Assembly: GCA_002812745.2 (NCBI GenBank)
Contig: NCSJ02000009.1
Coordinates: 124,001-188,000 of the forward strand
Length of the DNA: 64,000 nt
Direction: 5' to 3'
Source: Scytalidium lignicola
Taxonomy: Eukaryota > Ascomycota > Leotiomycetes
A program made the translations under genes and the position numbers. This document shows, piece after piece, positions 1 to 13,353 of this stretch. Every line of letters starts with the position of its first letter. Positions within the stretch are counted from its first letter, which is position 1. The notes beneath the pieces are model-generated. The model saw only the letters and a program-made list of their open reading frames with translations, was not told the DNA's origin and searched no databases.

Positions 1-1481
1 CCAAAAGTATTAAGACCCCATGCATAGACGTTGTTGTTGTTATCGATAGCAAAACTGTGGTAATCGCCACATCCAACAGCCTTGATAACTTTGCGTTGCA
101 GTCCAAATTCTCGAGGAACCAGAGCTCCGGTAGCAGTTCGAGAAACAACACGTCGAGCTAGCTGGTTTTGCTCGCCAGCACCCCAACCAAAGACTTTACC
201 CTTATTATTAACGGCAAGGACGTGATTTGTACCAGTAGCCAAAGTGACAATATTCTTAAGCTCTGGGATGAGCATTGGGGTAGTTTGAGATCTGATACCT
301 TGTCTGAAGCCAAGGATACCATCATTGCCCTATAACAGCTCTTAATTGATGAACTCATGTACATTCAGAAGGGAAACTTACTCGAAATGTACCCCAGCCA
401 TAGACAAGGCCGTCAGTGGTGACAGCAAATGTAGCACTATCGCTTGCAGCTAGATGAGCGAACCGCGTGCCTTCAGGGAAGTGTTTAGGATCAACTTCAT
501 GGGGTTCAGCTTCCAAAGGATTCAGGCCAGTATCATCATCATCATCACTATCGGAATCGGAATCATCATCTTTGTCTGGGTTGACCTCCTTCATCTTTCC
601 TAGGTTCGGCGTTTCACGACCAAGCGCACCCTGGTCATTTACTCCCCATGTTAAAATTTTGTTGTCATGAGTAAGAGCAGCGCAGTGCATTCCACCGACG
701 GCGATCTGGACGACTCCAACTTTTGAAGCTGAGAGTTTCTCATTGATTCGTGGACGCTTAACATCAATTGGTTTCTTGCCATCGTACTTGACGGCACCTA
801 GCCCCAATTCGCCAGCAGTTCCTTCACCAAAGACATAGATATCTAGGATCTTGGTTGGAGGCGGGTTGATATCTGGTACAACTTTTTTGGGAGCAGCTTT
901 CTTCGGAGCGGCCTTCTTTGGTGCAGGTTTTGGCTTTGGTATTTCTTTTTCGGGCTCTGTGATCTCGGCCTAGCAGAGTTGAGTATCTCTCCGTATATCA
1001 AACAGCTATCAAGAATACTTACAGGTGCAGCTTCTTCTTCCTGTTCTTCCTCCTCTTCAGCTTCAACTTTCTTTTCTACTACCTTCTTCGCGACAGGCTT
1101 TTTAGCAGTTGTGGTTTTCTTAGGCGCAGCAGCCTTCTTAGGAGCAGCTTTAGGAACAGCCTTTTTTGGAGCAGCCTTCTTTGGGGCAGCAGCCTTCTTC
1201 GCAGCGGGAGGAGCCTACTTCGGATCAGGATCGCATACTCATAGGATGAATAGAATGAAACTTACAACTTCGGTTTTAGCTTTCTTTCCCTTTGGTTCAA
1301 CTTCTGTATCAGCGGCCTTTCGTTTCGTACCAGCAGATGGTGCGGGTTTTGTTTCATCAGCAGAAGTATTGGTGGTCGAAGAAGCCCTTCCAGATTTTGT
1401 CGTAGTAGACTTTGCAGCAGTGCTTGCAGTATCTACAGAGGCCCTTCTCTTACTGCGCGCAGCGGCAGCTTTTGGAGGCAT
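1..1481 (-). CDS. RCC1: RCC1-type guanine nucleotide exchange factor for Ran (3' end beyond the window)
   Basis: Ran-GEF of chromatin (yeast Srm1/Prp20, S. pombe Pim1), which loads GTP on Ran to drive nuclear transport and spindle assembly. Four exons are visible: 1266-1481, 1023-1214, 382-969 and 1-329, the last running off the left edge. All junctions are GT-AG and in frame. The first ~190 residues are a low-complexity Lys/Ala/Pro tail with repeated KKAAPKK-like units followed by a Glu run. RCC1 repeats follow, for example VFGEGTAGELGLG, GMHCAALTHDNKILTWG, ALGRE and FGWGAGEQNQLA. An acidic Asp/Ser loop (DDDSDSDSDDDDD) interrupts the repeats, as in other fungal RCC1 proteins. The start is the ATG at 1481. 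NTF2, another part of the Ran cycle, lies at 49.7 kb. Family assignment is firm; the C-terminus is not visible. Confidence 0.93.
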
Positions 1482-2155
1482 CTTAAATCTCTATTTGCGC
1501 GAATCTCGATAGAAGTGGTCTGCTCGAATGACGAGATGAATTGAGGAAGCGATGAAAAGGTTGATGGATGGCAAATATGNAAAAAAGTGCTCCCAATGGA
1601 ATGAGGAAATGGAGAAAAAAGATCAAAGCAAGCAAGAAGGTGCGAGGAGGATTAAAAGCGATGGTCGCGACGGTACAGTACAAAGAGCTTTGACAACGCG
1701 CTGGAAAATCAACGACAATAAGATGGGCTGCCGGGTCAGGTAAGCTGAAAAAGAGCATGGGTCAATATCAAGGTCGCGCGACAATGGACCAATGAATAAA
1801 TTAGTTGCTATTGTTAAACGCGCATTCCCGCGGATCCTGTCCAGTCATTGTAGTCTGTGCACGATAAATGAAAAACATCTCCCAGCTGATTGGTCATAGA
1901 GCTTCCGTTTCTTCCCTGTTGATTATTCCTTCCTTTCACTCATCCACCAGCTACATTTGAATCACATCCATAGGTTAGATAACAATGTAATAAGCTCTGT
2001 CCTCGATAAAATCTAAGGCGCATTTTTCATTGTGGATTTCTGGACAAAATGATTAACAACGGATGATATGGAATATTTAGAAATCCCCTTGGATCAGATC
2101 GCTGTGTATTGTACGCTAACTTTTTAATAACTTCTGGATCTAAATATACATATAT
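1482..2155. other. Intergenic: RCC1 upstream region and BAT 3' region
   Basis: No coding sequence recognised. It holds the promoter and 5' leader of RCC1 and the terminator region of the aminotransferase. An N at 1580 precedes six A. Confidence 0.6.
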
Positions 2156-3431
2156 CTATATCTCTTTTGGCACAACATAGCTCCACTCATGCTCTTCATC
2201 TCCATACTGTCGGGCCTCAATCCATTCCTTCATTTTCATAGCTATTTCACCTGCCTCCTCGTCAGGCTTTAACCCACATGACACAAGCTCGCCCTTCCAA
2301 GAAATATTCCTCACGGGACTGACTACAGCGGCAGTTCCTGCGCCGAAGGCCTCTAGTAATCTGCCCTCCTTAGCTGCGTCTGACAACTCCCCCATTGTAT
2401 ACTTCCGTTCAGAGATCTTCCAGCCGTTTGGTTCAAGCTTCTCACGGGCCAGTGCTAGCACTGAATCCCTAGTTACACCCTCAAGGATTGTTCCATCCAA
2501 TGGGGCTGTGACCAATTCATTCTGCCCGGTCTGCTTATCCTTCAGTACTACAAACATGTTCATGGTGCCCACTTCCGTAACGAATTCTTCCTCTCCAAAA
2601 AGCCAAAGGTTTTGGTGGAAACCACGCTTTGCTGCCTCCAATTGTGGCACTATGCATGGGGCATAGTTGGCACCCAGTTTCTTGTCACCTACACCACCCG
2701 GCCAAGCTCGAACGGCGTAATCTGTCGCTTCTAACGACACGGCCTTGAAACCTGTGGGGTAATAGGGTCCTACTGGAGACGCGATAACATATAGAAGGGC
2801 AGACCCGGGCGGTCCAACACCAAGAGTCTTTTGCGTTCCAATCATCGTTGGTCGTAGGTATAGGGAGTAACCTCGAGCATCGGGGATGAATCGCTGCTCC
2901 AGAGCCGCAAACTTAGAAATGAGTTTAATCATTGCATCACTGTCAAATGTGGGCAATGCAATTCTTGCAGAGGATTTGTTCATCCTAGCCATGTTCTTTG
3001 TCGGCCGGAATAGCCTTACTTGGCCTTTGCTGTCTTTATATGCTTTCATACCTTCGAAGCACTCGAATGCATAGTGGAAAACACAGCTTGAAGGGTCAAG
3101 AGACAGGTTCTGATAAGGTGTTATTTTCGCAGGCTGCCATCCTTCCGATGCATTCCATTCTACAGTGAGCATATGGTCTAGACGGAAATTAGTAACAGCG
3201 ATAATTCAGCCATGGATTGTCTATCCTACCCGTAAAAGTTCTCCCAAACACCAATTCCTTAGGAGGAATGAGGGATTTTGGTGACGCAGTCTTCTCAATG
3301 GTCAATGCCGAGGAATCGATATCCCGGAGCTTGACAGCTTGACTGTATGCCTTTTGGCAACCCCAAGCAGTCGCAAACTTGGGGGCCAGCAGTTTGCTGT
3401 GAGAGCTCCGTGGGAGCAATTGACGAAGCAT
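2156..3431 (-). CDS. BAT1: Branched-chain amino acid aminotransferase, mitochondrial
   Basis: PLP enzyme that interconverts Leu/Ile/Val and their 2-oxo acids with 2-oxoglutarate, the last step of biosynthesis and first step of catabolism. Exons 3230-3431 and 2156-3177 give 407 aa. The N-terminus ([18 protein letters not shown]) is basic, Ser/Leu-rich and lacks acidic residues, like a mitochondrial presequence. The class IV aminotransferase fold follows: [10 protein letters not shown] and [14 protein letters not shown] near the N-terminal side, [14 protein letters not shown] with the probable PLP lysine, then [24 protein letters not shown] and [14 protein letters not shown]. Length suits eukaryotic BCATs. 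It is divergent from the pseudokinase gene over a 469-base shared upstream region. Mitochondrial targeting is inferred from composition only. Confidence 0.96.
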
Positions 3432-3900
3432 TTTGGCGATCTAAACTCCAGGCACAAGTCCCTTTCGCAAATTCAATGACTGGGACACAAGAAATCGCCA
3501 ACCCACTTTATGTAAAAATACTTATACCCCAGAAAGTGAATCACCAAGTCAGCTTTGTAGACATCCTAGTCTCCGGCTCCGGAGGACCCCTGACAGCGAT
3601 GAAAGGCGCGTCTAAGCGAAAGAGCTCTGTTACTTGGGAGCCTTGCGAGAAAGGCCACCAGTCCATAACTTAATTAATCCGTCACATGTATTATCATGAA
3701 GGCATAGCTAAGGAGGTTACAATTTTTGTTGAAAATTTCCCGTATTTCTAATAAACTATCCGGATTGATCCTCCTGCTCTTGAATGGCATATGCTTTGAC
3801 GGTTTTATGTGATCTAACATAGTTATTCAGATGCAGACATAACTTGCGATATTCTTCTGGAGGCCTAATCGTGGCATATTAATAGAGCTGATCCACGAAC
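3432..3900. promoter_or_regulatory. Divergent promoter region, BAT1 / SCY1-like gene
   Basis: 469 bases between two opposed start codons. It must carry both promoters. No specific transcription factor site is called. Confidence 0.5.
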
Positions 3901-6807
3901 ATGTTCAGCTCCGCGCTGAAGTCGTTCTCCTCGAACATTAACTCGAATTATACCATATCATCCACGCTGAATTCTACAGCTGGTCCTTGGAAAATATACG
4001 ATGCGAAGAAGAAGTCAACAGGCAAAGCTGCATCGGTTTTTGTATTCGATCGCAAGTCCTTAGACTCCCATTCCGGCTCTCTAGGACGATCGAGCGCGGC
4101 TTCAATAAAAAGGGCTACGGAGGAAGTTGTAGAGCGCTTAAAGAAGGAGGCTTCATCATTGGCTAGGTTACGACATCCTAATATCTTGGAATTAGTCGAG
4201 CCAGTGGAAGAGACACGAAGTGGTGGTTTACAATTTGCTACAGAACCCATCACTACTTCCTTAACGGCCTTGCTCTTGGAAAAGGATGAAGAAGAGAGAG
4301 CAAGTGGCGTTGGAGGCAGGTCGAGTCGATATGTTGTAGAAGATGGCGAGGGACGTCGAAGGAGAAGGGAGGTCGAGATAGATGAATTGGAGATACAAAA
4401 GGGCCTTTTACAGATCAGTAAAGCTCTAGAGTTTTTACATGACAATGCCGGGTTGGTCCATGGAAATCTAACTCCAGATGCAATATTCATTAACGCCAAG
4501 GTGTGAGCTGTTGCTGGATGATTGAAATTGTAGAACTGACAAAGACATAGTCCGATTGGAAAGTAGGCGGCCTGAGTTTTGCGAGTCCCCCTGACAATTC
4601 CACTATAGCGACATCTGTGGCACCTATTTCTCTAGCTGAAGTTCTTAATGTCGACCCTCGCCTACCTCGTTCGGTACAAATGAATTTAGATTATTGTTCG
4701 CCAGACTTTGTTCTGGACTCTAATTTAAATACCTCAGCAGATATGTTCTCTTTAGGACTGTTGATAGTAGCCTTATACAACTCACCTCACACCTCGCCGT
4801 TACCAGCCAATTCAAGTATCAATACTTACAAGAGACTGTTCACATCTTCATCTACAATTCCGTCAGCGGGCAATGGATTCCTTTCATCACGACCTCTTCC
4901 CAAAGACTTGATGAATGTGGTGTTACCTCATCTTATTACGAGACGACCTGCTCAGCGGATGAATTCCAAGGAATTCCAGCAAAGTGCCTATTTTGATAAC
5001 ATCCTTATATCGACGATACGATTCCTAGACTCACTTCCCGCCAAAACCTCAAACGAGAAATCTCAGTTCATGCGAGGCCTTGTGAGGGTGCTGCCATCGT
5101 TTCCGAAATCAGTGCTTGAAAAGAAAGTCTTACCGGCATTGCTTGAAGAAATGAAAGATCGGGAACTTTTATCATTAATATTACAAAATGTTTTTAAGAT
5201 CGTGGAACTTCTGCATTCTACTCGACGAACATTTACTGAGAAGATTATCCCACGTTTGAAGGAGATCTTCTTGCCACCGGCTAATTCCAAAGGCCCACAT
5301 GAACGTGATCCTACTAAGGAAGCTGGCCTAATGGTGCTATTAGAGCACATACAAATCGTCAGGGCAAATTGTTCCGGTAAAGACTTCAAAGATGGTAAAC
5401 CTCCTGCATCTTTCATATTTCAGTTGCTGATATGCCGTAGATATTTTACCTATCATTTATTTAGCTCTTGAGTCCCCTACACATGCTATCGCCGATGCTG
5501 CACTTAGAAGTCTGTCCATAGTATTGCCTGTCTTAGACTTCAGTACGATCAAGAACGAGCTTTTCCCAGTAGTTGCTTCGGTATTTACGAAGACGTCAAG
5601 CCTAGGAATCAAAGTTCGGGCCCTTGAAGCGTTTTTAATATTATGTGGCGGATCAGCCGATCCAGCAACAAATAATGATGGGTTAGATGGTATTTCTAGC
5701 GCTAGCGCGTCAAAGAAGAACACATCAGGTGCTCTCGATAAGTATACAATGCAGGAGAAAATCGTCCCTCTAGTAAAGGGAATCAAAACTAAGGAGCCAG
5801 CGGTAGCCATAGCAGCATTGAGTGTACTACGACAAGTTGGAGGCATTGCTGACAGCGACTTCGTTGCCATAGAGATTTTGCCTCTTCTATGGACGATGAG
5901 TCTTGGGCCTCTGCTCGATTTAAAGCAGTTTCAGTCATTCATGGACCTTATTAAAATATTGTCCACAAGAGTTGAGCAAGAACAAACAAAGAAACTGCAG
6001 GAACTTTCAGGTTCTAATGGACAAGCTCGGGGCCAGACGGACGATATCATGTCATTTGGTGGTACGACATTTCCATCTAGTAATAGCGGTTTAGATTCCG
6101 CTGAGGATGATTTCGAGCGTCTTGTCAAAGGTACCAACGGTAGTTCATCTTCCAATCCTGTGGATTCGGGATGGAATCATGAACCAGCCAAAGCAACGCC
6201 AGCACCGATCCAGGCCCCTGCTTTTTCATGGTCAACTCCCAGCCCCACCACTTCAGCTACGCCAGCAAAACATCCAAGTAACATTCTAAGACCGCAGCAA
6301 AACTATCCCTCCCGGACAGTAACACCAGATCTATCACAGTTTAGTGCTCTCACGCCGTCATCAACCCAATTCTCTCAACCACTGCAACCGCAGCCATTCT
6401 CACCGCCTCCACAAGCCCAACCAATGAACCTTTATAGCACACCTTTGCAACCCTTGCAACCACAAACTACTCAGACTTTCCAAAACCAACAATCTTCAAT
6501 GAACTGGACTGCTGCAGCGACACCGAATATTTGGGCAAGCAACAACACGCAAACTTCAAATGCCCCTCTTTCTTCAATGAACACTCTTGGAAACTCACTC
6601 TCCAACTTGTCAGTTAACCAAAGGCCGGCATTTAGTGCACAGAGTTCATTCTCACTACCACCTCCACCTTCAGCACCTAACGCGAACGCTTTTGTAGCAG
6701 CGAAGCCACAGAATAGCCAATCGGCGTTTAGTGCTCCTAACCATGGCCAATTAAAGTCACAGCCTACTGGCAAGACGGGATTGGACGCTTATGAGAGCCT
6801 TCTATGA
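3901..6807 (+). CDS. ppk32: SCY1-family pseudokinase (Ppk32/SCYL2-like) with HEAT-type repeats
   Basis: Predicted membrane-trafficking pseudokinase acting at clathrin or Golgi membranes (role by family). Exons 3901-4500, 4551-5394 and 5441-6807 give 936 aa. The N-terminal ~300 residues are kinase-like (GPWKIYDAKKKSTGKAASVF; RLRHPNILELVEPVEE). The catalytic HRD motif is replaced by HGNLTP and DFG by VGGLSF, so phosphotransfer is unlikely. A helical HEAT-like region follows, with DILPIIYLALESPTH across the second junction. The last ~250 residues are Ser/Pro/Gln-rich and disordered. The intron before the third exon ends at the TAG at 5438-5440 and has a CTGAT branch site. A later TAG at 5461 also keeps frame but would drop conserved residues. 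The final residues GLDAYESLL are typical of the family. Confidence 0.9.
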
Positions 6808-7275
6808 TCTTGGGTTATAATACTCTAATGCTATGATATAAAACGGGTAGTCATCCAAGTGGAGTTTAATGCAGTTATAGAGAATTATCCACATTTGATG
6901 AATTCACAGATTTTGATATATTTCATTATACAAGCGGTAGTAGTACGTCGGCATAACTGTGGAAGCAAAAACATTACAGATAATTACCATTTAGTAGACG
7001 TGACTTCACACACAAGCGAAAGCATCTAAGGAGATCTCACAATTTGCAAAATATCATGTATCAGATCTATCCATGAAGTGTTGGTGGCAACAATTCATTC
7101 TAAGCAAGAGAGATCTTCTCTATGGCCACATGTTGGTAAATCCATTTGACCCACACCTGACTATCAACCTGTCCTTGCTCTTTAAAAAAAAAGGTAAATA
7201 TACGGCATCTGCACAGCCTCAAAGCAAAACCAACTATGTATATATTCATCATCCGGAAACGTAGCAACACTACGC
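6808..7275. other. Convergent 3' intergenic region
   Basis: 468 AT-rich bases between two convergent stop codons. No gene recognised. Confidence 0.6.
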
Positions 7276-7877
7276 TCACGGCTTGCTCTCTGGCTCCTTC
7301 AAGATCCCCTCAGTTTCTAATCGTCTTCGAGCCTCCTCGAGGGCCCAGGTTTGTATCCTAGCGAACAAAAGTCAGCTTCAGGTTCATTTCACCACAGNAA
7401 AAAGTCCCATCATTTATCAATTGAAAGGCTGTAATGAATAGCACCAAACTACCATCCCAACTTCAACAATGCCCGCCAATTACAACAACTAACTATACAT
7501 CCCATCTTTCCGGCAACACCCAAATGAAGAGGTAGAAGGAAAAAAAAAAACACCCACGAGGTATCAGGCTTGAAAGCGTAAGCAACTACAGCAAGCGCCA
7601 GGCTCCCACAGAATCCCCAGTAATAAACCAATTCCCAGCTCTCCCTCTCCGGCTTCTCTCCAGGCTTCACACCAAACAACCACCCGGACGGCGGGTCATA
7701 GTGATCCTCATGAGCATGATCCGCTGCAGTACGACGACTCGTCGATGACAGGGCACGGGATTGAGATGGAGTGGATGAGATGAGGGCGGTAGTCGATGTT
7801 CTCGTCGATGGTGAAGATGCAGACGGTGTCGTGGACTTCAGGACGCGCAGGGCCGCGGCGGGACGTATGATGGGCAT
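7276..7877 (-). CDS. NESM: NADH:ubiquinone oxidoreductase ESSS subunit (complex I, NDUFB11 family)
   Basis: Accessory subunit of the membrane arm of mitochondrial complex I. Exons 7558-7877 and 7276-7357 give 133 aa; the intron contains an N at 7398. A Ser/Thr/Arg-rich presequence is followed by DHYDPPSGWLFGVKPGEKPE, one hydrophobic span (YYWGFCGSLALAVVAYAF), and across the splice site KPDTSIQTWALEEARRRLE, ending EPESKP. The PPSGWLFG...GEKPE...W block and single transmembrane helix are the ESSS signature. Its presence excludes S. cerevisiae- and S. pombe-type fungi, which have lost complex I. The intron runs 200 bases and its low-complexity A run (7541-7550) lies close to the donor. Confidence 0.92.
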
Positions 7878-8872
7878 TGTTTTCTCTGTTTACAAGCCGA
7901 ATTGTGCTTGTTCAATTGAATGGATTGAGCGGTTCGTCGCAACCCGGGTCGTTGCGATGAGGTGGATTGGGGTTGTAAACAGTGGAGTGAGTCGTCGTTT
8001 GCTGGGGGACTGAGGTTCGAGGTTCAGGTTCGGTCTGGAGGCGATCACCTAATTTGGATTAGCGTCATGACTATCCGTTTATGCCGAGTTGGATCAATAA
8101 GATTTTAATAGTAGCACTCTAACTTCCAAACAAAATAGATGTTGGAACAGATTCAAAATAAAAATATTATATTAAGCTATACTATTCAAGGGGAGTGGGG
8201 GAATGAAATTTTATTTGTAGATCAGCTAATTAACTGTCCTGTGACTGGACCGGTTTCAACAGTCCATCTGACCATAGAGAATCAAACATTAAAAGCAATC
8301 GAAGCGGTTGTGCAACAAAGAGAAAGAATATTTTGTAACGAAACTTAAACCTCCGAAGCTAAAAAGTCTTCGTGTTGTATTTCCAGAGCTATGCTACTGA
8401 ACAAATCCAGCTGCCACAAAAGAAATACCATTAATTGCGCCGTATCTCATCTCAGATCTATGTATCCGCCATCTATAGTAGCGACTGGAAGGACCTCATC
8501 CAGGTCCCAGGGCGTCTTTCTATCTTTCTTCCATGCCATCCCATGCCTAATCATATGCTTTAAAAATTCCGCAATCCCAATCAAGCGACAAGATATTGCT
8601 TTTTGCCTTTTTTTGTGGTTGAGCAATGACAACAAAGGACGCCTAAATTAGAACTCCTTGTCGCCAATAAATGACAGCAGTGTGTATACATGCGAAGCCA
8701 ATTGCGACAGTGACCCCAGAAAACGCCTCACCGCCAAAAACAACAAAATGACAACGAGTGCGACTATTTACATCAAGGATAAATAGATATGCCGTAATGT
8801 ACAGTATTAACAATCCGTCGCTAAATATATCGACAGTATAGAATAAATTGGTATGGGTATAATGTAGCTCTT
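7878..8872. other. Intergenic region upstream of the complex I subunit
   Basis: 995 bases, AT-rich around 8100-8350. Two unsupported short ORFs (8139-8348 on + and 8447-8635 on -) have no recognisable similarity, so I call no gene. Confidence 0.5.
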
Positions 8873-11800
8873 CTAAGGTGTATTTGTCTTATCGGAAGTT
8901 GATTGACTCGGTCCCTGTTCTTCATCAGACGGCCGGGCACCATCCTCATTTGAACTCCGACTATCCTCAATTTGCTCTGGTTCAGCAGTAATGGTATGCT
9001 CACCGTTCTGAGTATTCGGACGAAGAATTGTGCCAGTACCAGTGCCATCTTCTTTGGTATCCGAAGAAGATTTGGCCCGTGGGAACCTCAAAGAATCATC
9101 ATAATGACTACGTTCGATTGGAGACCATCCTGCAACACTACCGGCAATAATGCCTGCCATAACAGTTGTGGCACCCAATGCGGAGTTTGAACGTGAGCGA
9201 TTGCTTCGGCTGCGTTTGCGGGACTGTGGTGTTTCATGAGTTGTACCAAAGCTGTCCTGGCGACTTGGATCGGTGGTCGGAGTTCGTGGGATGGAATTGC
9301 TCCTTGAATGGGAAGCACTTCTCGACCGAGGTAAGAAAGTATCACGGGTCTGTTGCATAGCAAACTTGAGGTTATTAAGACGGCCACCTTTGATGCGCTT
9401 GAGGAAGGCAAGCTCTTCTTTAACATCTGCAAGTGGCTGCGGGAAGCGGAACTGTTCCTCCTCATCTGAGATTGTGACTTGTGGTCCTTTCGTAGATCGA
9501 TTCTTTAGGTAGTCAGGTATTAGTCTCAGGAGGAGTTCATCGGGGATCAATCGGATTGCCGCGCCGACAGGGATAGATAGGAATCCAAGGACGATGGAAT
9601 ATGCCCATTGAGCACCATTCAGATGGACAACGTTGAAGGCCTTTCCTCCGACGAAGATGATCATGACCTGTCCGCCTATCATGACAACGTTAATAGCTAA
9701 GAAAAACCAGTTATTCAACATGCCTTCGAAGATATTGAAGTGATTATCGAGACGACGATTGCTATACAATGTCAGCTAAATTGACCTACACAGATGTTAG
9801 AGTGATATAGTTACTTACTTCCATTGGTTGAAAATCTGCATCCAGACAAACGTATTGAAGACCAAAGTTGGTATCTGTCCAATCTCCCGATTTGATTCGT
9901 AAGAAAGGATTGATTTTGATCCAAAGTAGAGCAAGAATGTAATAACCAGTTGATAAATCGCTTCTCCAATAATCATCTTCCACATCGTAATAGTAATCAG
10001 TGGTGCAGACTTTGGATCTGGTTTCCGGTCCAAGATACTAAGCGTTGGAGGGTCTGTGGCTAATGCCAAAGCCGCCATAGTGTCCATGATCAAATTGACC
10101 CACAGTAACTGTACAGCTGTCAAAACCGATGTTTCGCTGCTGCTTGCAACAGCAGAAACAAATGTAAGCAGGACGGCAGTGATATTGACAGTGATCTGGA
10201 ACTGCAGGAATTTCTTGACCGCGTCGTTGACAGCTCGCCCCCACATCATCGCCTTAACGATAGAATTGAAGTTATCGTCCATTAGAATAATAGCTGAAGC
10301 TTCCTTTGCAACTTCTGTTCCAGCGATTCCCATAGAAAATCCGACATCGGCAGTTTTAAGAGCAGGAGCATCATTGGTACCGTCACCAGTCACGGCAACA
10401 GTCTCGCCCTTCTCCTTGAGGCGCTTGACAAGGATTCTTTTATCTTCGGGGCTCGAGCGTGCCAGAACTTGGAGGCGGAGAATGGTCTCATCCATGTCCG
10501 CTTTGTTCAACTTGCGGAACACCGGTCCTTCCATAATAATTCCACCAGGGGTATATATACCGCATTCGGTCGCAATGGCTTTAGCAGTATTCAAGTTGTC
10601 ACCAGTTACCATGCGGACAACTACTCCAGCTCGTTGGCAGGTTCTCACAGCATCAGCAACGCCTTCACGTAGAGGATCTTGAATTCCAACAACGCCCAGG
10701 AATACCATCTGTTTGAAGATATCATCAAAGTTCGCTTCGTTGCGGTCACCTTCGGACGTACGAACACCCTTCGGTGGCCATCGCTCAAAGTCTCGATATA
10801 CCATGGAAATCGTTCGGAGTGATCTTGAAGCGTAGTTGTCGATAAGATTGTTTATGGTCTCCCGATTATCGCTCGTCATAGTTGTGCTAGAAATGTCCTT
10901 TGTGGGGTCTCGAATGAGCGAAGTACATTTTGTTAGAACGATCTCCGAAGCTCCCTTAACGTACAACCTATACTTGCTTTTGTCCAGACGAACAACAACT
11001 CCCATACACTTGCGACCGGAATCAAACGGAATCAGTTGAACGATCTCGGCATTGCTGCGCTCTTCATCTACGGAGCCCATCGCCAAGAAATCTCGAGCAA
11101 ATATCAACAGGGCTGTTTCCGTCTTTGATCCGATAAAAGTCTGTTCACCCTCTACAACACCCTCGAATGCTGTAGAGTTTACCGCAATTGACTGCAACAT
11201 GAGGCTTTTGACATCGGAGCTTAAGGAGGAAACGACTTCACTTGGCGATATATTCCCTCGGAGATCCTGCGATTCAGGTTGCTTTCCTTTTCCATTTGTG
11301 TTGTTGCTGCTGCTCAGTGAGTTGGGTTGTCCAGTACCACCAAATCGAGAACTTGTTCCAATTGTGCCGGCAACTACTTGCATCTTATTCTGTGTCAAAG
11401 TTCCAGTCTTGTCCGAGCAGATGGTAGTCGCATTTCCCATAACCTCGCAAGCTTTCAAATGCCGTACTAAATTGTTGTCCTTCAACATTCTAGTAGTTGC
11501 AAATGCCAAAGCTAGAGTGACAGCGAGTGGTAATCCTTCAGGTACAGCGACAACAATAATGGTAACGGTGACAATGAAAATGTTGAGAAATTGCTGTCCC
11601 TTGGCGGTTGGAGTGGCATCATTGTGCGGTAAGCGTACCAAAAATTCAATGAAGAGGACGACGAATAGGAGCAAGCCAGCAGCTCCTCCAAGTTTTGCAA
11701 TGTATTCTGCCATCGTATTGAGCTTTGACTGTAGAGGAGTAACTTCTGGATCCTCGCGCAGAGACATCAGAGTCTTGCCGTAACTTGAGTTTACTCCAGT

Positions 11801-13353
11801 AGACGTGACAAGGAATGTGCCAACTCCTTCTGTCACTTGTGCTCCTGACAGAATAAAGGGATCCATTTTCCTGAGATCTTCATTGTTTTCGATAGCAGCA
11901 TATACATCATCTGCAGGCTTCTTTCGTATCAGGTCGGATTCTCCCGTGGATTGAGACTCATCACACTTTAAATTGTGGCCCTCAATGAATATACCGTCGA
12001 CTGGAATCATGTCACCAGGTTCCATATGCATAACATCTCCAACCAGAACATCAAACACCGAAATTTTCCGAGTCTTTCCAGATCTTGTGACATTGACATC
12101 TCGATCTTGCTTCTTTTTGTTTAGTTTGACGAACTGGCGCTCCTTTTGGTAATCGTTCAAAGATCCCACAAACACAACGACAGCAATAGCTATTATAATA
12201 GCTACTCCTTCAACCCACTCAATCGGAGGATGTTCGGCATCGTGATGAGTTCCAAAAGTCTGGTACAATCCAACAGCTAAGGAAATCGCAGCCGCAATGG
12301 AAAGTAAAATCAGGACTTTGTCATTGTATGTGATCCACATGAGCTCAAAAAAGGATTTTCCTTTCTTCACTGGCAGACGATTATCCCCAAATACCCGTTT
12401 TCGGTCCGAATAAGCATCTGGCTCTCGCTTGGACCTGGATGAGGATACAGTACCGTGACTGACTGTAGCGATTATAGGAGTCTTCGAATTCTCGCTGGTA
12501 TCAGGAACGGCCTTTCCATTAGCAACAGCTATAGCTTCTTCGAAGGTGACAATTCCGTCCAAGTTTACCTCATCGACGCTCAATCCTACTTTCCTATCTG
12601 TTCTGAGTCCCTTCTCCAACCCATCTAGGCCGCCTAATTTGTAGAATGCTGGCAAACTTTTTGGATTTAAGAGCTTGTTCAACTGGCCTGGTGAGAATGC
12701 GAAGCTGTTGTTCTCAACCTTGAAATCTTCCTCCGTTCCAGGATCAGGTGTCAAGGCCTCCTCGTCATTCTTAACATCCTCATTTCCAGAGCCATGGTGA
12801 ATCTCAATATCCCTGTCGCCTTGGGATGATTGACTTCTCGCCATTGTCTCACCACTATAGTTCGTATGTGAATGGCTAGCATCGTCTGAAGCAATGGAAC
12901 CTTGTCTAGACCGTAATCCTGGGACGGCTAGGAAAGAGCTATCACCCCATCCGGATGTAGGTGAAGATACGTTATGCGGAGAAGTTGGCCGGCTATCTCG
13001 ACTTTCAAATGAAGGCGATCGGTGATCTCCTATTGACATCCGACTTCCTTGTCTCGAATGCGATGTTTTCGTATTTGGGGATGGCGCATCATTTCTTGTC
13101 GAGCTCGGTGGTTCGGTCTGTAGAGTAGGTAGTGGTTGATTAGGCATAGGGCCTAATGGAACAGAACCCTTATCCATCTCGCGCGGTGGACTGGGATTAT
13201 TTACAGCAGAAGTGTCGATGGTGATTGTTGGTCTGACCAGGAAAAGGACCGTCAGTAAGGGCTGCGATATGTATACGTTTAGGGAAATACTTACGCCCTT
13301 TGTCGTCGTCCGCCTGGACTAGGCATCGGTGTCGAGGGGCTTGGGTCAGCCAT
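8873..13353 (-). CDS. PMC1: Calcium-transporting P-type ATPase, vacuolar Pmc1/NCA type (P2B)
   Basis: Pumps cytosolic Ca2+ into the vacuole. Exons 13295-13353, 9819-13232 and 8873-9761 give 1453 aa. The 59-base first exon encodes MADPSPSTPMPSPGGRRQR and is spliced in frame to APTITIDTSAVNNPSPPREM, so the ATG at 13177 is not the start. A long Ser-rich N-tail carries SRQGSR-type phosphosite motifs. Then come two membrane spans, the actuator motif STGESD, PEGLPLAVTLALAFA in M4, the phosphorylation loop CSDKTGTLTQN near residue 627, KGASEIV, MVTGDN and TGDGTNDAPAL, then the C-terminal membrane bundle (QLLWVNLIMDTMAALALATD). The soluble C-tail of ~200 residues is Ser/Arg-rich and is a candidate regulatory region. 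A possible Crz1 site upstream is reported separately. Confidence 0.96.

Noticed and set aside
8139..8635. Short ORFs of 69 and 62 codons between the complex I subunit and PMC1
   Set aside because: AT-rich, no similarity recognised, no convincing splice context.
13177..13177. ATG at 13177 as the PMC1 start
   Set aside because: A 59-base upstream exon splices in frame and supplies a family-like N-terminus, so the start is at 13353.
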